In this document: positions 34,664 through 42,601 of the stretch, one piece after another
How the letters are laid out: the number at the start of each line of letters is the position of its first letter
Numbering within the stretch: the stretch's first letter is position 1
Translations under genes and position numbers: made by a program
NCBI GenBank assembly: GCA_017458005.1
Contig: JAFTGH010000035.1
Location: 20,825 to 84,824 of the forward strand
Length of the DNA: 64,000 bases
Reading direction: 5' to 3'
Source: Prevotella sp.
GTDB lineage: Bacteria; Bacteroidota; Bacteroidia; Bacteroidales; Bacteroidaceae
Notes under the pieces: generated by a model
What the model saw: only the letters and a program-made list of their open reading frames with translations
Databases searched by the model: none
What the model was told of the DNA's origin: nothing

Positions 34664-36499
34664 ATGAATATTGAATCGCAAATCATGAATGCTGCCATTG
34701 AGGCAGTGAAGGCATTGTATGGGCAGGACGTACCCGAGAAGATGGTACAACTGCAGAAGACCCGTAGTGAGTTTGAGGGTCATCTGACACTGGTTGTTTT
34801 CCCTTTCTTGAAGATTTCCAAGAAGAATCCGGAACAGACAGCACAGGAGATTGGTCAGTATCTCGCAGATCATTGTGAGGCTGTTGCCTCTTTCAATGTG
34901 GTGAAGGGATTCTTGAACTTGGTGGTTGCTCCTGCGGCTTGGCTCTCCTTGCTTGCCGACATTGAGGCCGATGAGTGCTATGGTCATAAGCAGGCTACCG
35001 ATGAAAGTCCTTTAGTAATGATAGAGTATTCATCTCCGAATACTAACAAACCCCTCCATTTGGGGCATGTCCGTAATAACCTCCTTGGCTGGTCACTTGC
35101 CCAGATTATGCAGGCGAATGGCAATAAGGTGGTGAAGACGAATATCGTCAACGACCGTGGTATTCATATCTGTAAGTCGATGCTCGCCTGGTTGAAGTGG
35201 GGCAACGGAGAGACACCAGAGACCAGTGGAAAGAAGGGCGACCATCTCATAGGTGACTATTATGTGGCCTTCGATAAGCACTATCGCGAGGAGGTCAAAG
35301 AACTGATGGCGCAAGGTATGGACGAGGAAAAGGCGAAACAAGAGGCTCCGCTGATCAAGGAGGCTCATGACATGCTTGTGAAATGGGAACAGAACGACCC
35401 AGAGGTGCGTGCTCTATGGGAGAAGATGAACAACTGGGTATATGCAGGCTTCGATGAGACCTACCAGAAGATGGGTGTCTCGTTCGACAAAATATATTAT
35501 GAGAGCCAGACCTATCTGAAAGGTAAGGCAAAAGTGGAGGAGGGACTCGCCAAAGGACTTTTCGAGCGCCATGACGACAACTCCGTATGGGCAGACCTTA
35601 CCAGCGAGGGACTCGATCAGAAGTTGCTGTTGCGCTCAGATGGTACCAGCGTCTATATGACACAGGATATCGGAACGGCAGAGATGCGCTTCCAAGACTA
35701 TCCTATCGATAAGATGATTTATGTGGTTGGTAACGAGCAGAACTATCATTTCCAGGTGCTTTCCATCCTACTTGACCGTCTTGGTTTCAAGTGGGGTAAG
35801 GAACTTGTCCATTTCTCTTATGGAATGGTGGAATTGCCCAATGGTAAGATGAAGTCCCGCGAGGGTACGGTAGTCGATGCCGACGATTTGATGGAACTGA
35901 TGGTCAGCGATGCGCTAAAGGCTGCTGATGAGGCAGGAAAGAATGCCGATCTCAGTGATGCCGAGAAGCGGGAGATAGCCCGAATCGTGGGAATGGGCGC
36001 TTTGAAATACTTCATCCTCAAGGTGGATGCCCGCAAGAACATGCTTTTCAACCCAGAGGAGTCGATAGATTTCAATGGCAATACAGGACCATTCATTCAG
36101 TATACTTATGCGAGAATACGCAGTATTCTTCGGAGGTACGAAGGTTCGGGAGCACGGGGGGACGAGAATAGTACCAACGCAGAAAGTAGTCTCGCCCCCA
36201 CGTCCCTCCGTATCCTCGTCTCCTCGACTTTGAACGACAAGGAAATCGAACTCATTCAGAAGATGAGCGAATATCCTGCTGCTGTCGAACAGGCAGGTAA
36301 GGATTATTCACCCAGTGGTATCGCCAACTATTGCTATGAGTTGACGAAAATCTTCAATCAGTTCTATCATGACTATAGCATCCTCAACGAAGAGGATGAT
36401 CAGAAGCGTCAGACTCGTCTGGTACTTGCCCGTAATGTGGCTAAGGTCATTAAGAACGGTATGGCATTGCTGGGTATTGAGGTGCCAGAGAGAATGTGA
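34664..36499 (+). CDS. argS: Arginyl-tRNA synthetase
   Basis: 611 residues, class I. HLGH-type SSPNTNKPLHLGHVRNN near residue 125, KMSK-type KMKSREGTVV at about 390, and the DALR-type anticodon-binding domain at the C-terminus. A stretch of 32 codons (about 490-521, after YARIRSILRRYE) is encoded by octamer repeats and looks like an insertion between the catalytic and anticodon domains. The stop overlaps the next start by 4 bp. Confidence 0.96.
   Translation: MNIESQIMNAAIEAVKALYGQDVPEKMVQLQKTRSEFEGHLTLVVFPFLKISKKNPEQTAQEIGQYLADHCEAVASFNVVKGFLNLVVAPAAWLSLLADIEADECYGHKQATDESPLVMIEYSSPNTNKPLHLGHVRNNLLGWSLAQIMQANGNKVVKTNIVNDRGIHICKSMLAWLKWGNGETPETSGKKGDHLIGDYYVAFDKHYREEVKELMAQGMDEEKAKQEAPLIKEAHDMLVKWEQNDPEVRALWEKMNNWVYAGFDETYQKMGVSFDKIYYESQTYLKGKAKVEEGLAKGLFERHDDNSVWADLTSEGLDQKLLLRSDGTSVYMTQDIGTAEMRFQDYPIDKMIYVVGNEQNYHFQVLSILLDRLGFKWGKELVHFSYGMVELPNGKMKSREGTVVDADDLMELMVSDALKAADEAGKNADLSDAEKREIARIVGMGALKYFILKVDARKNMLFNPEESIDFNGNTGPFIQYTYARIRSILRRYEGSGARGDENSTNAESSLAPTSLRILVSSTLNDKEIELIQKMSEYPAAVEQAGKDYSPSGIANYCYELTKIFNQFYHDYSILNEEDDQKRQTRLVLARNVAKVIKNGMALLGIEVPERM
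36131..36226 (+). repeat. 96-bp palindromic octamer element in argS
   Basis: Twelve 8-bp units in phase. The first five start with CG (positions 36131, 36139, 36147, 36155, 36163) and the last five end with CG (up to 36226), giving an inverted repeat whose arms pair imperfectly. Length 96 is divisible by 3 and begins at a codon boundary, so the frame is kept. It encodes a Gly/Ser/Asn/Thr-rich linker. Confidence 0.8.
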
Positions 36500-36957
36500 T
36501 GCAGAACCCTCCAGATTATAGACACGACACAGTGTTGCCTTTACCCTTAGAGGTGATGGCTGACGCATGGGCTGTCGATGCGGCATGTAGTGGCAATCCT
36601 GGGCCAATGGAGTATCAGGCGATTGACCTGCAGACTGGTTATCGGGTGTTCCATTTCGGTCCGATGAAGGGTACGAATAATATTGGGGAGTTCCTTGCTA
36701 TTGTCCATGCCCTTGCGCTGATGCAGCAACAGGGATTGCGGGACAAGGTAATCTATAGCGATTCCTATAATGCGATTCTCTGGGTCAACAAGCGTAAGTG
36801 TAAGACGAAGTTAGAGCGTACGCCTGAGACTGAGCCCCTCTTTCAGATTATCCTCCGTGCTGAACGATGGCTGAATACTCATACGTGGCGCAATCCCATC
36901 ATCAAGTGGGAGACTCAGAAGTGGGGAGAGATTCCTGCGGATTTCGGACGTAAGTAA
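36496..36957 (+). CDS. RNase H family protein (type I-like)
   Basis: 153 residues. The RNase H fold motifs are visible: DAACSGNPGP (first Asp), NIGEFLAIVHAL (Glu), IYSDSYNAI (Asp) and a final PADFGRK (Asp). Removes RNA from RNA-DNA hybrids. The ATG overlaps the argS stop by 4 bp. The last 56 bp overlap, on the opposite strand, the 3' end of ribD. Confidence 0.86.
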   Translation: MMQNPPDYRHDTVLPLPLEVMADAWAVDAACSGNPGPMEYQAIDLQTGYRVFHFGPMKGTNNIGEFLAIVHALALMQQQGLRDKVIYSDSYNAILWVNKRKCKTKLERTPETEPLFQIILRAERWLNTHTWRNPIIKWETQKWGEIPADFGRK

Positions 36958-37855
36958 TTGTGTTATCTCCATATCTTTCTTGACGAATCACAACAGCCTC
37001 ACAGGGTAGTTGGGGGGCTTTGGTACCATCCGTAACGGTCATAGGGGCGACCTCCATTCGTATCTCGTCCCATAGACCTGCCTCAAGGAATGCCTCATGC
37101 GTCTGTCTTCCTCCTTCTACGATGAGTGACTGGATACCATGTTGATAGAGATCGTCAAGAAGTAAAGATAAGGGGCGGTCGTGAGTCAGCACAATACGCT
37201 TAGGGTCTGGTCCGTGCCAGTGGCGGACATTCAGTGAGGGATGGTCACGGTCGAAGGTGGTATGTCCCACCAGAATAGCATCCTCCTCTGCACGCAGTTT
37301 GTGCGAGAGCATCTGTGTCTGCTCATTGCTAATCATTGTTGGTTGGAAATGGTCATCGATGAAACCATTAGCCGTCTGTGCCCATTTTAAAATGATGTAT
37401 GGACGATGCTTGGCGTGATAGGTGAAGAAACGGCGGTTAAGCCATTGACACTCCTTCTCAAGTACCCCTACAGTCACCTCGATACCTGCTTTTTGGATTC
37501 TGTCAATACCCTTGCCTTGTACTTCTGCAAAAGGGTCGATACAACCTACAACTACCCTTTTCACACCCTTGTGAATAATCAAATCGGCACAAGGGGGTGT
37601 CTTACCATAGTGGGCACATGGTTCTAGCGACACGTAGATGGTAGCGTCTTTCAGCAACGGCTCGTCAGCAGGTTTCACACTTGCAAAGGCATTTACTTCG
37701 GCATGCCCCTCCCCACAGCGCACATGATAGCCCTCGCCGATAATACGGTCGTCCACCACAATCACAGCACCCACCATCGGATTAGGACGTGCTCCCTGTA
37801 TGCCGTTTGCTGCCAGTTGTAGACAACGTCGCATGTATTTCTCGTCTGTAGTCAT
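36902..37855 (-). CDS. ribD: Bifunctional diaminohydroxyphosphoribosylaminopyrimidine deaminase / 5-amino-6-(5-phosphoribosylamino)uracil reductase
   Basis: 317 residues, riboflavin pathway. N-terminal deaminase (1-145) with the zinc motif HAEVNAF and EPCAHYGKTPPCAD; C-terminal reductase (about 150-310), with ILKWAQTANGFI and LIVEGGRQTHEAF. Its last 56 bp are antisense to the RNase H-like gene. No riboswitch is seen upstream; the region before it is made of TTTTTACC octamers. Confidence 0.94.
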   Translation of the reverse strand: MTTDEKYMRRCLQLAANGIQGARPNPMVGAVIVVDDRIIGEGYHVRCGEGHAEVNAFASVKPADEPLLKDATIYVSLEPCAHYGKTPPCADLIIHKGVKRVVVGCIDPFAEVQGKGIDRIQKAGIEVTVGVLEKECQWLNRRFFTYHAKHRPYIILKWAQTANGFIDDHFQPTMISNEQTQMLSHKLRAEEDAILVGHTTFDRDHPSLNVRHWHGPDPKRIVLTHDRPLSLLLDDLYQHGIQSLIVEGGRQTHEAFLEAGLWDEIRMEVAPMTVTDGTKAPQLPCEAVVIRQERYGDNTITYVRNPQESLPTSESPT

Positions 37856-37863
37856 TTATTTAT

Positions 37864-37912
37864 TTTTTACCTTTTTACTTTTTTTACCTATTTACCCTTT
37901 CGCCTTTTTACT
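37864..37912 (+). repeat. Degenerate TTTTTACC octamer array before prmC
   Basis: About six 8-bp units (TTTTTACC, TTTTTACT, TATTTACC and similar), the reverse complement of the intergenic GTAAAAAG family, between ribD and the prmC promoter. Confidence 0.7.
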
Positions 37913-37928
37913 TTTATGTGTACCTTTG
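37898..37928 (+). promoter_or_regulatory. prmC promoter, almost leaderless
   Basis: TTTC at 37898-37901 (near-match to TTTG), a 19-bp spacer, and TACCTTTG at 37921-37928, leaving only 4 nt before the ATG at 37933. Confidence 0.55.
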
Positions 37929-37932
37929 CAGT

Positions 37933-38787
37933 ATGACTTATCATGAGTTGTGGCACCGATTGGCGCATGTCTATGAAGAAGGTGAGGCGAAAGCCATTGC
38001 CCGCATGGTGTATGAGGTACGCTATGGGCTCTCGTTGTCAGACCTATACATCGGCAAAGATACACAATTATCCGCAGACGACCAAGCAGAACTGGAAGAA
38101 ATTGCAGGTCGACTGCAACGGCAGGAGCCTGTTCAGTATGTCTTGGGACAGGAGGATTTCTGCGGACGTACTTTTCTAGTCAATGAGTATGTGCTTATCC
38201 CGCGTCCAGAGACTGCCGTATTGTGTCAATGGATTCTGTCTTCGCTAACCGCTAATCGCTCCACGCTAACCGCCCCAGCCCTTCTCGACATCGGGACAGG
38301 CTCTGGTTGTATCGCCATCACTCTTGCCGCTGAATTGCCTGAAGCACAAGTGACAGCATGGGATATCTCTGCAGAGGCATTGGCGATGGCTTGTGAGAAT
38401 GCCAAACGTACCCATGTTCATGTGTCTTTTGAGCAGGTGGACGTATTGACCGTTAACCGCTCAACACAAATTACTAACCGCTACGACCTTATCGTTAGCA
38501 ATCCCCCCTATATATTAAATAAGGAACGCGCGAAGATGGAACAGAATGTGCTTGACTATGAACCTCATACAGCACTCTTTGTTCCTGACGAAGACCCTTT
38601 GCTGTTCTATCGTGCCATTGCCCAATACGGGCAGACGGCACTCCAGAAGGGCGGTTGGCTCTATTTCGAGATCAACCCTCTCTACGCTAACGAGTTAACG
38701 GACCTGTTGTGTATAATGTCGTATCACGACATCGAACTCAACGCCGATCAATACGGTAAACAACGATTTATCCGAGCGCAACGATGA
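37933..38787 (+). CDS. prmC: Release factor N5-glutamine methyltransferase
   Basis: Methylates the GGQ glutamine of RF1/RF2. 284 residues from ATG 37933 (an in-frame GTG-less upstream ATG at 37918 would run through the promoter). N-terminal helical domain, then SAM motif LLDIGTGSGCIAITLA and the catalytic NPPY in DLIVSNPPYI. Two inserts encoded by 7-bp repeats are seen: at 38243-38277 just before motif I and at 38451-38485 just before the NPPY strand. The stop overlaps the recX start by 4 bp. Confidence 0.92.
   Translation: MTYHELWHRLAHVYEEGEAKAIARMVYEVRYGLSLSDLYIGKDTQLSADDQAELEEIAGRLQRQEPVQYVLGQEDFCGRTFLVNEYVLIPRPETAVLCQWILSSLTANRSTLTAPALLDIGTGSGCIAITLAAELPEAQVTAWDISAEALAMACENAKRTHVHVSFEQVDVLTVNRSTQITNRYDLIVSNPPYILNKERAKMEQNVLDYEPHTALFVPDEDPLLFYRAIAQYGQTALQKGGWLYFEINPLYANELTDLLCIMSYHDIELNADQYGKQRFIRAQR
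38243..38277 (+). repeat. Heptamer repeat in prmC (first)
   Basis: Five 7-bp units: CGCTAAC, CGCTAAT, CGCTCCA, CGCTAAC, CGCCCCA. They encode a Thr/Ser/Ala/Asn-rich linker before SAM motif I. Confidence 0.8.
38451..38485 (+). repeat. Heptamer repeat in prmC (second)
   Basis: Five 7-bp units related to the first set (CGTTAAC, CGCTCAA, CACAAAT, TACTAAC, CGCTACG). They encode the loop before DLIVSNPPYI. Confidence 0.7.
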
Positions 38788-39263
38788 AACAGAAAACAGA
38801 ACAGGAAGCCTACCTCACTCTTGCCGCCCTGTGTGCCCAGTCAGAGCATTGTCAATGGGAGATGACAGAGAAGATGCTCCGTTGGGAAATCCCCGACGAG
38901 GCACAGACCCGCATCATGGATAGACTTATTAAAGAACGTTATGTAGATGACGAACGTTTTGCACGTGCCTTCGTAAAAGATAAGGTACGCTATAATAAAT
39001 GGGGTCGACGGAAAGTAGAGCAGGCTCTTTGGGTAAAACATATTGATGAGACCATCCGCCAACAAGTGCTTGATGAAGTAGATGATGAGGAGTATTTGCG
39101 CATCCTACGTCCGTTACTCCAACAAAAGCGGAAATCGACCAAGGCTACTAGTGATTATGAGTTGAAAGGTAAACTCGTCAAGTTTGCCATCAGCCGTGGC
39201 TTTACCATGGATATCATTCGACAATGTATCAACGTGACAGATGAGGACGAGTTTTTGGAGTAG
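38784..39263 (+). CDS. recX: Regulatory protein RecX
   Basis: 159 residues, three-helix-repeat protein that modulates RecA. Pattern CEWEMTEKMLRWEIP-like first repeat, ERYVDDERFARAFVKDKVRYNKWGRRKVEQAL in the second, and a conserved third. ATGA overlap with prmC. Overlaps the comF start by 23 bp. RecA itself is not in this window. Confidence 0.88.
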   Translation: MKQKTEQEAYLTLAALCAQSEHCQWEMTEKMLRWEIPDEAQTRIMDRLIKERYVDDERFARAFVKDKVRYNKWGRRKVEQALWVKHIDETIRQQVLDEVDDEEYLRILRPLLQQKRKSTKATSDYELKGKLVKFAISRGFTMDIIRQCINVTDEDEFLE

Positions 39264-39939
39264 GTTTCTCGACTTGATATCACCACGTCAATGTGTTGCC
39301 TGTGGCAATCGTCTGAGCATTACCGAGCATGCGCTCTGTTCCTCCTGTTATCTCCATCTGCCTCGCACCACTTTTCAGTTCACACCTTATGATAATCCGA
39401 TGACACAACTCTTCTGGGGACTTGCCCCAGTAGACCGTGCCGCAGCCCTGTTCTTTTATGAGCCGCATGGTGAGCCTGCCCAACTGCTCTACGATCTGAA
39501 ATACGCTAATCGTCCAGATATTGGAGAGACCCTTGGGCGTATGATGGCGGAGGAGATGCGGATGGCAGGTTTCTTCGATGGTATTGATGTTATTATTCCT
39601 GTTCCCTTGTCTTCTCGCAGGATGCGCCAGCGAGGTTATAACCAGAGTGAGATGCTTGCCCATGGTATCCATGAGGTCACGGGAATTCCTGTCATGGACA
39701 AAGTCATTAGCCGTAGATACTTCAAGAAGAGTCAGACCACCCTGATGCGCCATCAACGGCAAGAGAATGTGACCGATGTGTTTACCTTGCGGGAAACGGA
39801 AAGTTTGGAGGGCAAACACGTCCTGCTGATAGATGATGTCTGTACGACTGGCGCTACTCTCATCTCCTGCGCCAATGCCCTGCAGTCCATTCCTAGTCTT
39901 TGTATCAGTGTCCTTACCCTTGGTTTTACTAAGGGATAG
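39241..39939 (+). CDS. ComF family phosphoribosyltransferase-like protein
   Basis: 232 residues. N-terminal double zinc-finger-like part with CVACGNRL and CSSCYLHL, then a PRTase domain with the PRPP signature VLLIDDVCTTGATLISCA. In naturally competent bacteria ComF takes part in DNA uptake; in Bacteroidota the role is less clear. Starts inside recX (23-bp overlap) and converges on comM with a 5-bp gap. Confidence 0.88.
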   Translation: MRTSFWSRFLDLISPRQCVACGNRLSITEHALCSSCYLHLPRTTFQFTPYDNPMTQLFWGLAPVDRAAALFFYEPHGEPAQLLYDLKYANRPDIGETLGRMMAEEMRMAGFFDGIDVIIPVPLSSRRMRQRGYNQSEMLAHGIHEVTGIPVMDKVISRRYFKKSQTTLMRHQRQENVTDVFTLRETESLEGKHVLLIDDVCTTGATLISCANALQSIPSLCISVLTLGFTKG

Positions 39940-39944
39940 GTATC

Positions 39945-41492
39945 TCAGATTCCTCTCTCTGCCCAGTCGCCTCGATCGAGACTGCGATAGCCGATAGCCT
40001 CGGCGATATGGTGACTCTGCACATTTTCTGAGTTCTCAAGGTCGGCGATGGTTCGTGCCACTTTGAGGATACGGCTATAGGCACGGGCAGAGAGTTTCAG
40101 GCGTTGCATTGCCATACGAAGCATCTCCATCGACTGCTCGTCAGGCTCAGCATATTCATGCAGCATCTTCTCTGTCATCATTGCATTGGAATGGATACCT
40201 GGGTGTCGTCTGAAACGCTCCTCTTGAATCTTACGTGCTCGGATAACTCGCTCACGAATTGCCTCACTATTCTCTCCTGGTTGCATCTTGGAGAGTTCTG
40301 TAAAGGGTACGGCTTGTATCTCACAATGGATATCAATACGATCAAGCAAAGGTCCACTAATTTTGTTCATATACCTTTGTATCTGCCCTGGGGTACAAGC
40401 ACAGTGATGGGTTGGGTCACCATAGTAGCCACAGGGACAAGGATTCATTGAGGCAATAAGCATAAAAGAGCAGGGGTATTCCACATTGTACTTAGCGCGG
40501 CTAATCGTTATCCTACGGTCTTCCAGAGGTTGACGAAGAACCTCAAGGACACTGCGTGACAATTCGGGCATCTCGTCAAGAAAGAGCACACCATTATGTG
40601 CCAACGAGATCTCTCCAGGCTGGGGATTATTGCCCCCTCCCACTAGTGCCACTTGTGAGATGGTATGGTGAGGGGCTCGGAAGGGACGTTGGGATATGAG
40701 ACTTGTATCACGCGACAATTTACCTGCTACGCTATGGATTTGGGTAGTCTCCAGACTCTCACTCAATGATAAGGGAGGCAAGATGCTTGGCAATCTTTTG
40801 GCAAGCATCGACTTTCCAGATCCTGGAGGACCTATCATAATGAGATTGTGTCCACCAGCAGCCGCTACTTCTAAGGCGCGCTTGACACTCTCTTGTCCTC
40901 GCACATCAGAGAAATCCAGTTCAAAGACATCCTGTTGCTCATAGAACTCCTTGCGTGTGTCTATTTTCGTCGGTTCCACTCTAGAACTGCCGTTAAAGAA
41001 ACGGATGACATCCATCAGCGTCTCCATACCATAGACCTCCACATTATTTACTACAGCAGCCTCTCGGATGTTTTGGATGGGAACGATGAGCCCTTTGAAA
41101 TGCTCTGCACGTGCTTTAATGGCAATGGGAAGTGCGCCACGCACAGGTTGCAACCTACCATCCAGTCCAAGTTCTCCTACCATCATATACTCTTTGAGGT
41201 GGTCACTCTCTACTTTGCCATTGGCGGCTAAGATGCCAATGGCAAGTGGGAGATCATAGCCACTTCCTTCTTTTTTGATGTCTGCAGGAGAAAGATTCAC
41301 AGTGATATCCATCACAGGCATCTTTAAACCATTATTCAGAAGAGCCGCCTTGATACGGTCGTAACTCTCCTTCACAGCAGTATCCGCAAGACCTGTCAGA
41401 TGAAACTGAACGCCTCGCGACATACTTATCTCCACTTTTACCGTATTGACTTCCAGTCCATTGACGGCAGCACAAAATGTATTTACCAGCAT
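39945..41492 (-). CDS. ComM/YifB family Mg chelatase-like AAA+ ATPase
   Basis: 515 residues from ATG 41492; the frame runs 85 codons further upstream but that part reads through the promoter and encodes nothing like the family. N-terminal Lon-protease-like domain, AAA+ core with Walker A GPPGSGKSMLAKRLP, Walker B-like VLFLDEMPEL, and C-terminal Mg-chelatase domain ending SEAIGYRSLD. Helicase that helps branch migration in transformation. Neighbour of comF. Consensus promoter at 41541-41572. Confidence 0.92.
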   Translation of the reverse strand: MLVNTFCAAVNGLEVNTVKVEISMSRGVQFHLTGLADTAVKESYDRIKAALLNNGLKMPVMDITVNLSPADIKKEGSGYDLPLAIGILAANGKVESDHLKEYMMVGELGLDGRLQPVRGALPIAIKARAEHFKGLIVPIQNIREAAVVNNVEVYGMETLMDVIRFFNGSSRVEPTKIDTRKEFYEQQDVFELDFSDVRGQESVKRALEVAAAGGHNLIMIGPPGSGKSMLAKRLPSILPPLSLSESLETTQIHSVAGKLSRDTSLISQRPFRAPHHTISQVALVGGGNNPQPGEISLAHNGVLFLDEMPELSRSVLEVLRQPLEDRRITISRAKYNVEYPCSFMLIASMNPCPCGYYGDPTHHCACTPGQIQRYMNKISGPLLDRIDIHCEIQAVPFTELSKMQPGENSEAIRERVIRARKIQEERFRRHPGIHSNAMMTEKMLHEYAEPDEQSMEMLRMAMQRLKLSARAYSRILKVARTIADLENSENVQSHHIAEAIGYRSLDRGDWAERGI

Positions 41493-41540
41493 ATTGCAAT
41501 GAATAATCTTGTTGAATAATTGATTCAAAAGATTCTGGTG

Positions 41541-41572
41541 CAAAGGTAACCAATTAATTACATATTTCCAAA
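41541..41572 (-). promoter_or_regulatory. comM promoter
   Basis: On the minus strand TTTG (41569-41572), 20-bp spacer, TACCTTTG (41541-41548), 48 nt before the start codon. Confidence 0.8.
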
Positions 41573-41835
41573 CAATTAGCCATTTAAAGTAAGTCTTTTT
41601 TCTTTTTGCCCCAACAATCCTCCAGAACCACAAAGACCAATTCACTTTTTGGTTATTTAACGTGAGTTCGACGAATTTTCTATACAGGGAATTTTTATGA
41701 AAAAGGTTGTCAGGTTGACATAACGCCGATAACCACAGACTTTGCAACCTTTTTTGAGGTTGTCAAGGTTGTCACAAGGTTGACACGATGTACTTCCCTA
41801 TAGGGAACCAAGTGGATGTGGCTGGGTAGTAATTG

Positions 41836-41920
41836 AATTCTCTCGAGAATTGGAGCGTTTGTAGGCACCTAACGGGATGAAAGGTGCTTCCTTTCGGATG
41901 AATTCTCTCGAGAATTCATC
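41836..41920. repeat. Pair of AATTCTC hairpins
   Basis: Copy 1: arms 41836-41842 and 41845-41851 around TC. Copy 2: 11-bp perfect arms 41897-41907 and 41910-41920 around TC. Both share the core AATTCTCTCGAGAATT. Confidence 0.8.
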
Positions 41921-42189
41921 AAAGAGTTGCACAATAAAGACTCCAAACTCCCTAGCAAAAGTACAGTCATGCCCTATGAAAACGTTACACCCTTGTTACA
42001 CCCGTTACACCCTGCTCAATAGGTTGCACATGCCGATAACCAGAGGGTTGTAACACCCGTACACCCTAACCTCTCTGTTCTGTGTCCACCGACTGGGCTA
42101 CTTGCGTAAGTAAAAATGGATCATGAGTCGTCGACGAAGTCATTTGCCGGCGCAAAAACCGCATGATCCTTTATCCTCCGTCATCCTCA

Positions 42190-42216
42190 ATAAAGCACCA
42201 ACTTCACAGTTGGTGC
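42190..42216 (-). terminator. Terminator of the MBG-peptide operon
   Basis: On the minus strand a perfect 9-bp stem (GCACCAACT 42195-42203 with 42208-42216, 4-nt loop) followed by TTTATT. 171 nt after the 45-aa peptide stop. Confidence 0.65.
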
Positions 42217-42326
42217 AATACTTGGATGTTATAGTTCACTAATACTAATATGATAGTATTCATAAGGTGGAACAAGGACTCAACAATAGTGTAATAGTAC
42301 CCTTCATTCTCACTTTCGTTTATGAA

Positions 42327-42359
42327 GTGCAGCGATATGGCTCACGCCATACGCCGCAC
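42327..42359 (-). other. Strong hairpin after the 45-aa peptide
   Basis: Arms 42327-42341 and 42346-42359 pair over 14 positions with one bulged A and one wobble, 4-nt loop. No T-run follows; probably an mRNA 3' stability structure. Confidence 0.5.
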
Positions 42360-42386
42360 CTGGCTACTTATAAGAGATAAACCAAT

Positions 42387-42524
42387 TTAGATTTCCTCAT
42401 CCAGTTCGCGAGAGAAACCAGTACCACTACCAGGAGCCTCTTCACCACTACCTGCAAGCAGTGCAACTTGATGTTTCATCTCAACAACCTCCATCTCTGG
42501 AGTCTTGTACGCTTTCATTTCCAT
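42387..42524 (-). CDS. 45-residue small peptide (LLAGSG type)
   Basis: ATG 42524 to TAA 42387. MEMKAYKTPEMEVVEMKHQV, then ALLAGSGEEAPGSGTG, then a charged end SRELDEEI. This pattern (Lys/Tyr-x-x-Pro start, a hydrophobic strand, LLAGSG) is one I associate with short peptides next to surface-protein genes in Prevotella and Bacteroides, often left unannotated. It lies 77 nt after the 1092-aa MBG gene, separated by a hairpin (42561-42593). Leader peptide, secreted peptide, or regulator are all possible. Confidence 0.65.
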   Translation of the reverse strand: MEMKAYKTPEMEVVEMKHQVALLAGSGEEAPGSGTGFSRELDEEI

Positions 42525-42560
42525 TTCTTTTCGTATTTAATTTGTTATACTTATAACTCT

Positions 42561-42593
42561 GAGCCTGCTCTCCTTTTAGGGAGAGACAGACTC
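42561..42593 (-). other. Intra-operon hairpin between MBG gene and 45-aa peptide
   Basis: 13 paired positions (42561-42573 with 42580-42593), one wobble and one bulged base, 6-nt loop. No T-run after it. Could set the ratio of the two messages or block 3' decay of the first. Confidence 0.5.
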
Positions 42594-42601
42594 AAAAGTA
42601 G

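Larger units (their letters stand above)
41573..42386. other. Repeat-rich non-coding stretch, no convincing gene
   Basis: I see no frame that looks coding. It contains short repeats: several AGGTTGTCA-like copies (41703-41787), two perfect or near-perfect hairpins with core AATTCTC-TC-GAGAATT (41836-41851 and 41897-41920), three GTTACACC motifs (41984-42012), an 8-bp inverted repeat GGATCATG/CATGATCC enclosing a TCGTCGACGA palindrome (42118-42169), and a minus-strand terminator (42190-42216). GCCGATAACC occurs twice. Mobile-element debris is possible but nothing recognisable remains. Confidence 0.6.

Noticed and set aside
36547-36729. Minus-strand frame inside the RNase H-like gene
   Set aside because: Antisense shadow with no supporting features.
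41836-41920. The AATTCTC hairpin pair as a plasmid or phage origin
   Set aside because: No replication gene is near, copies are only two and the surroundings lack iteron-like spacing.
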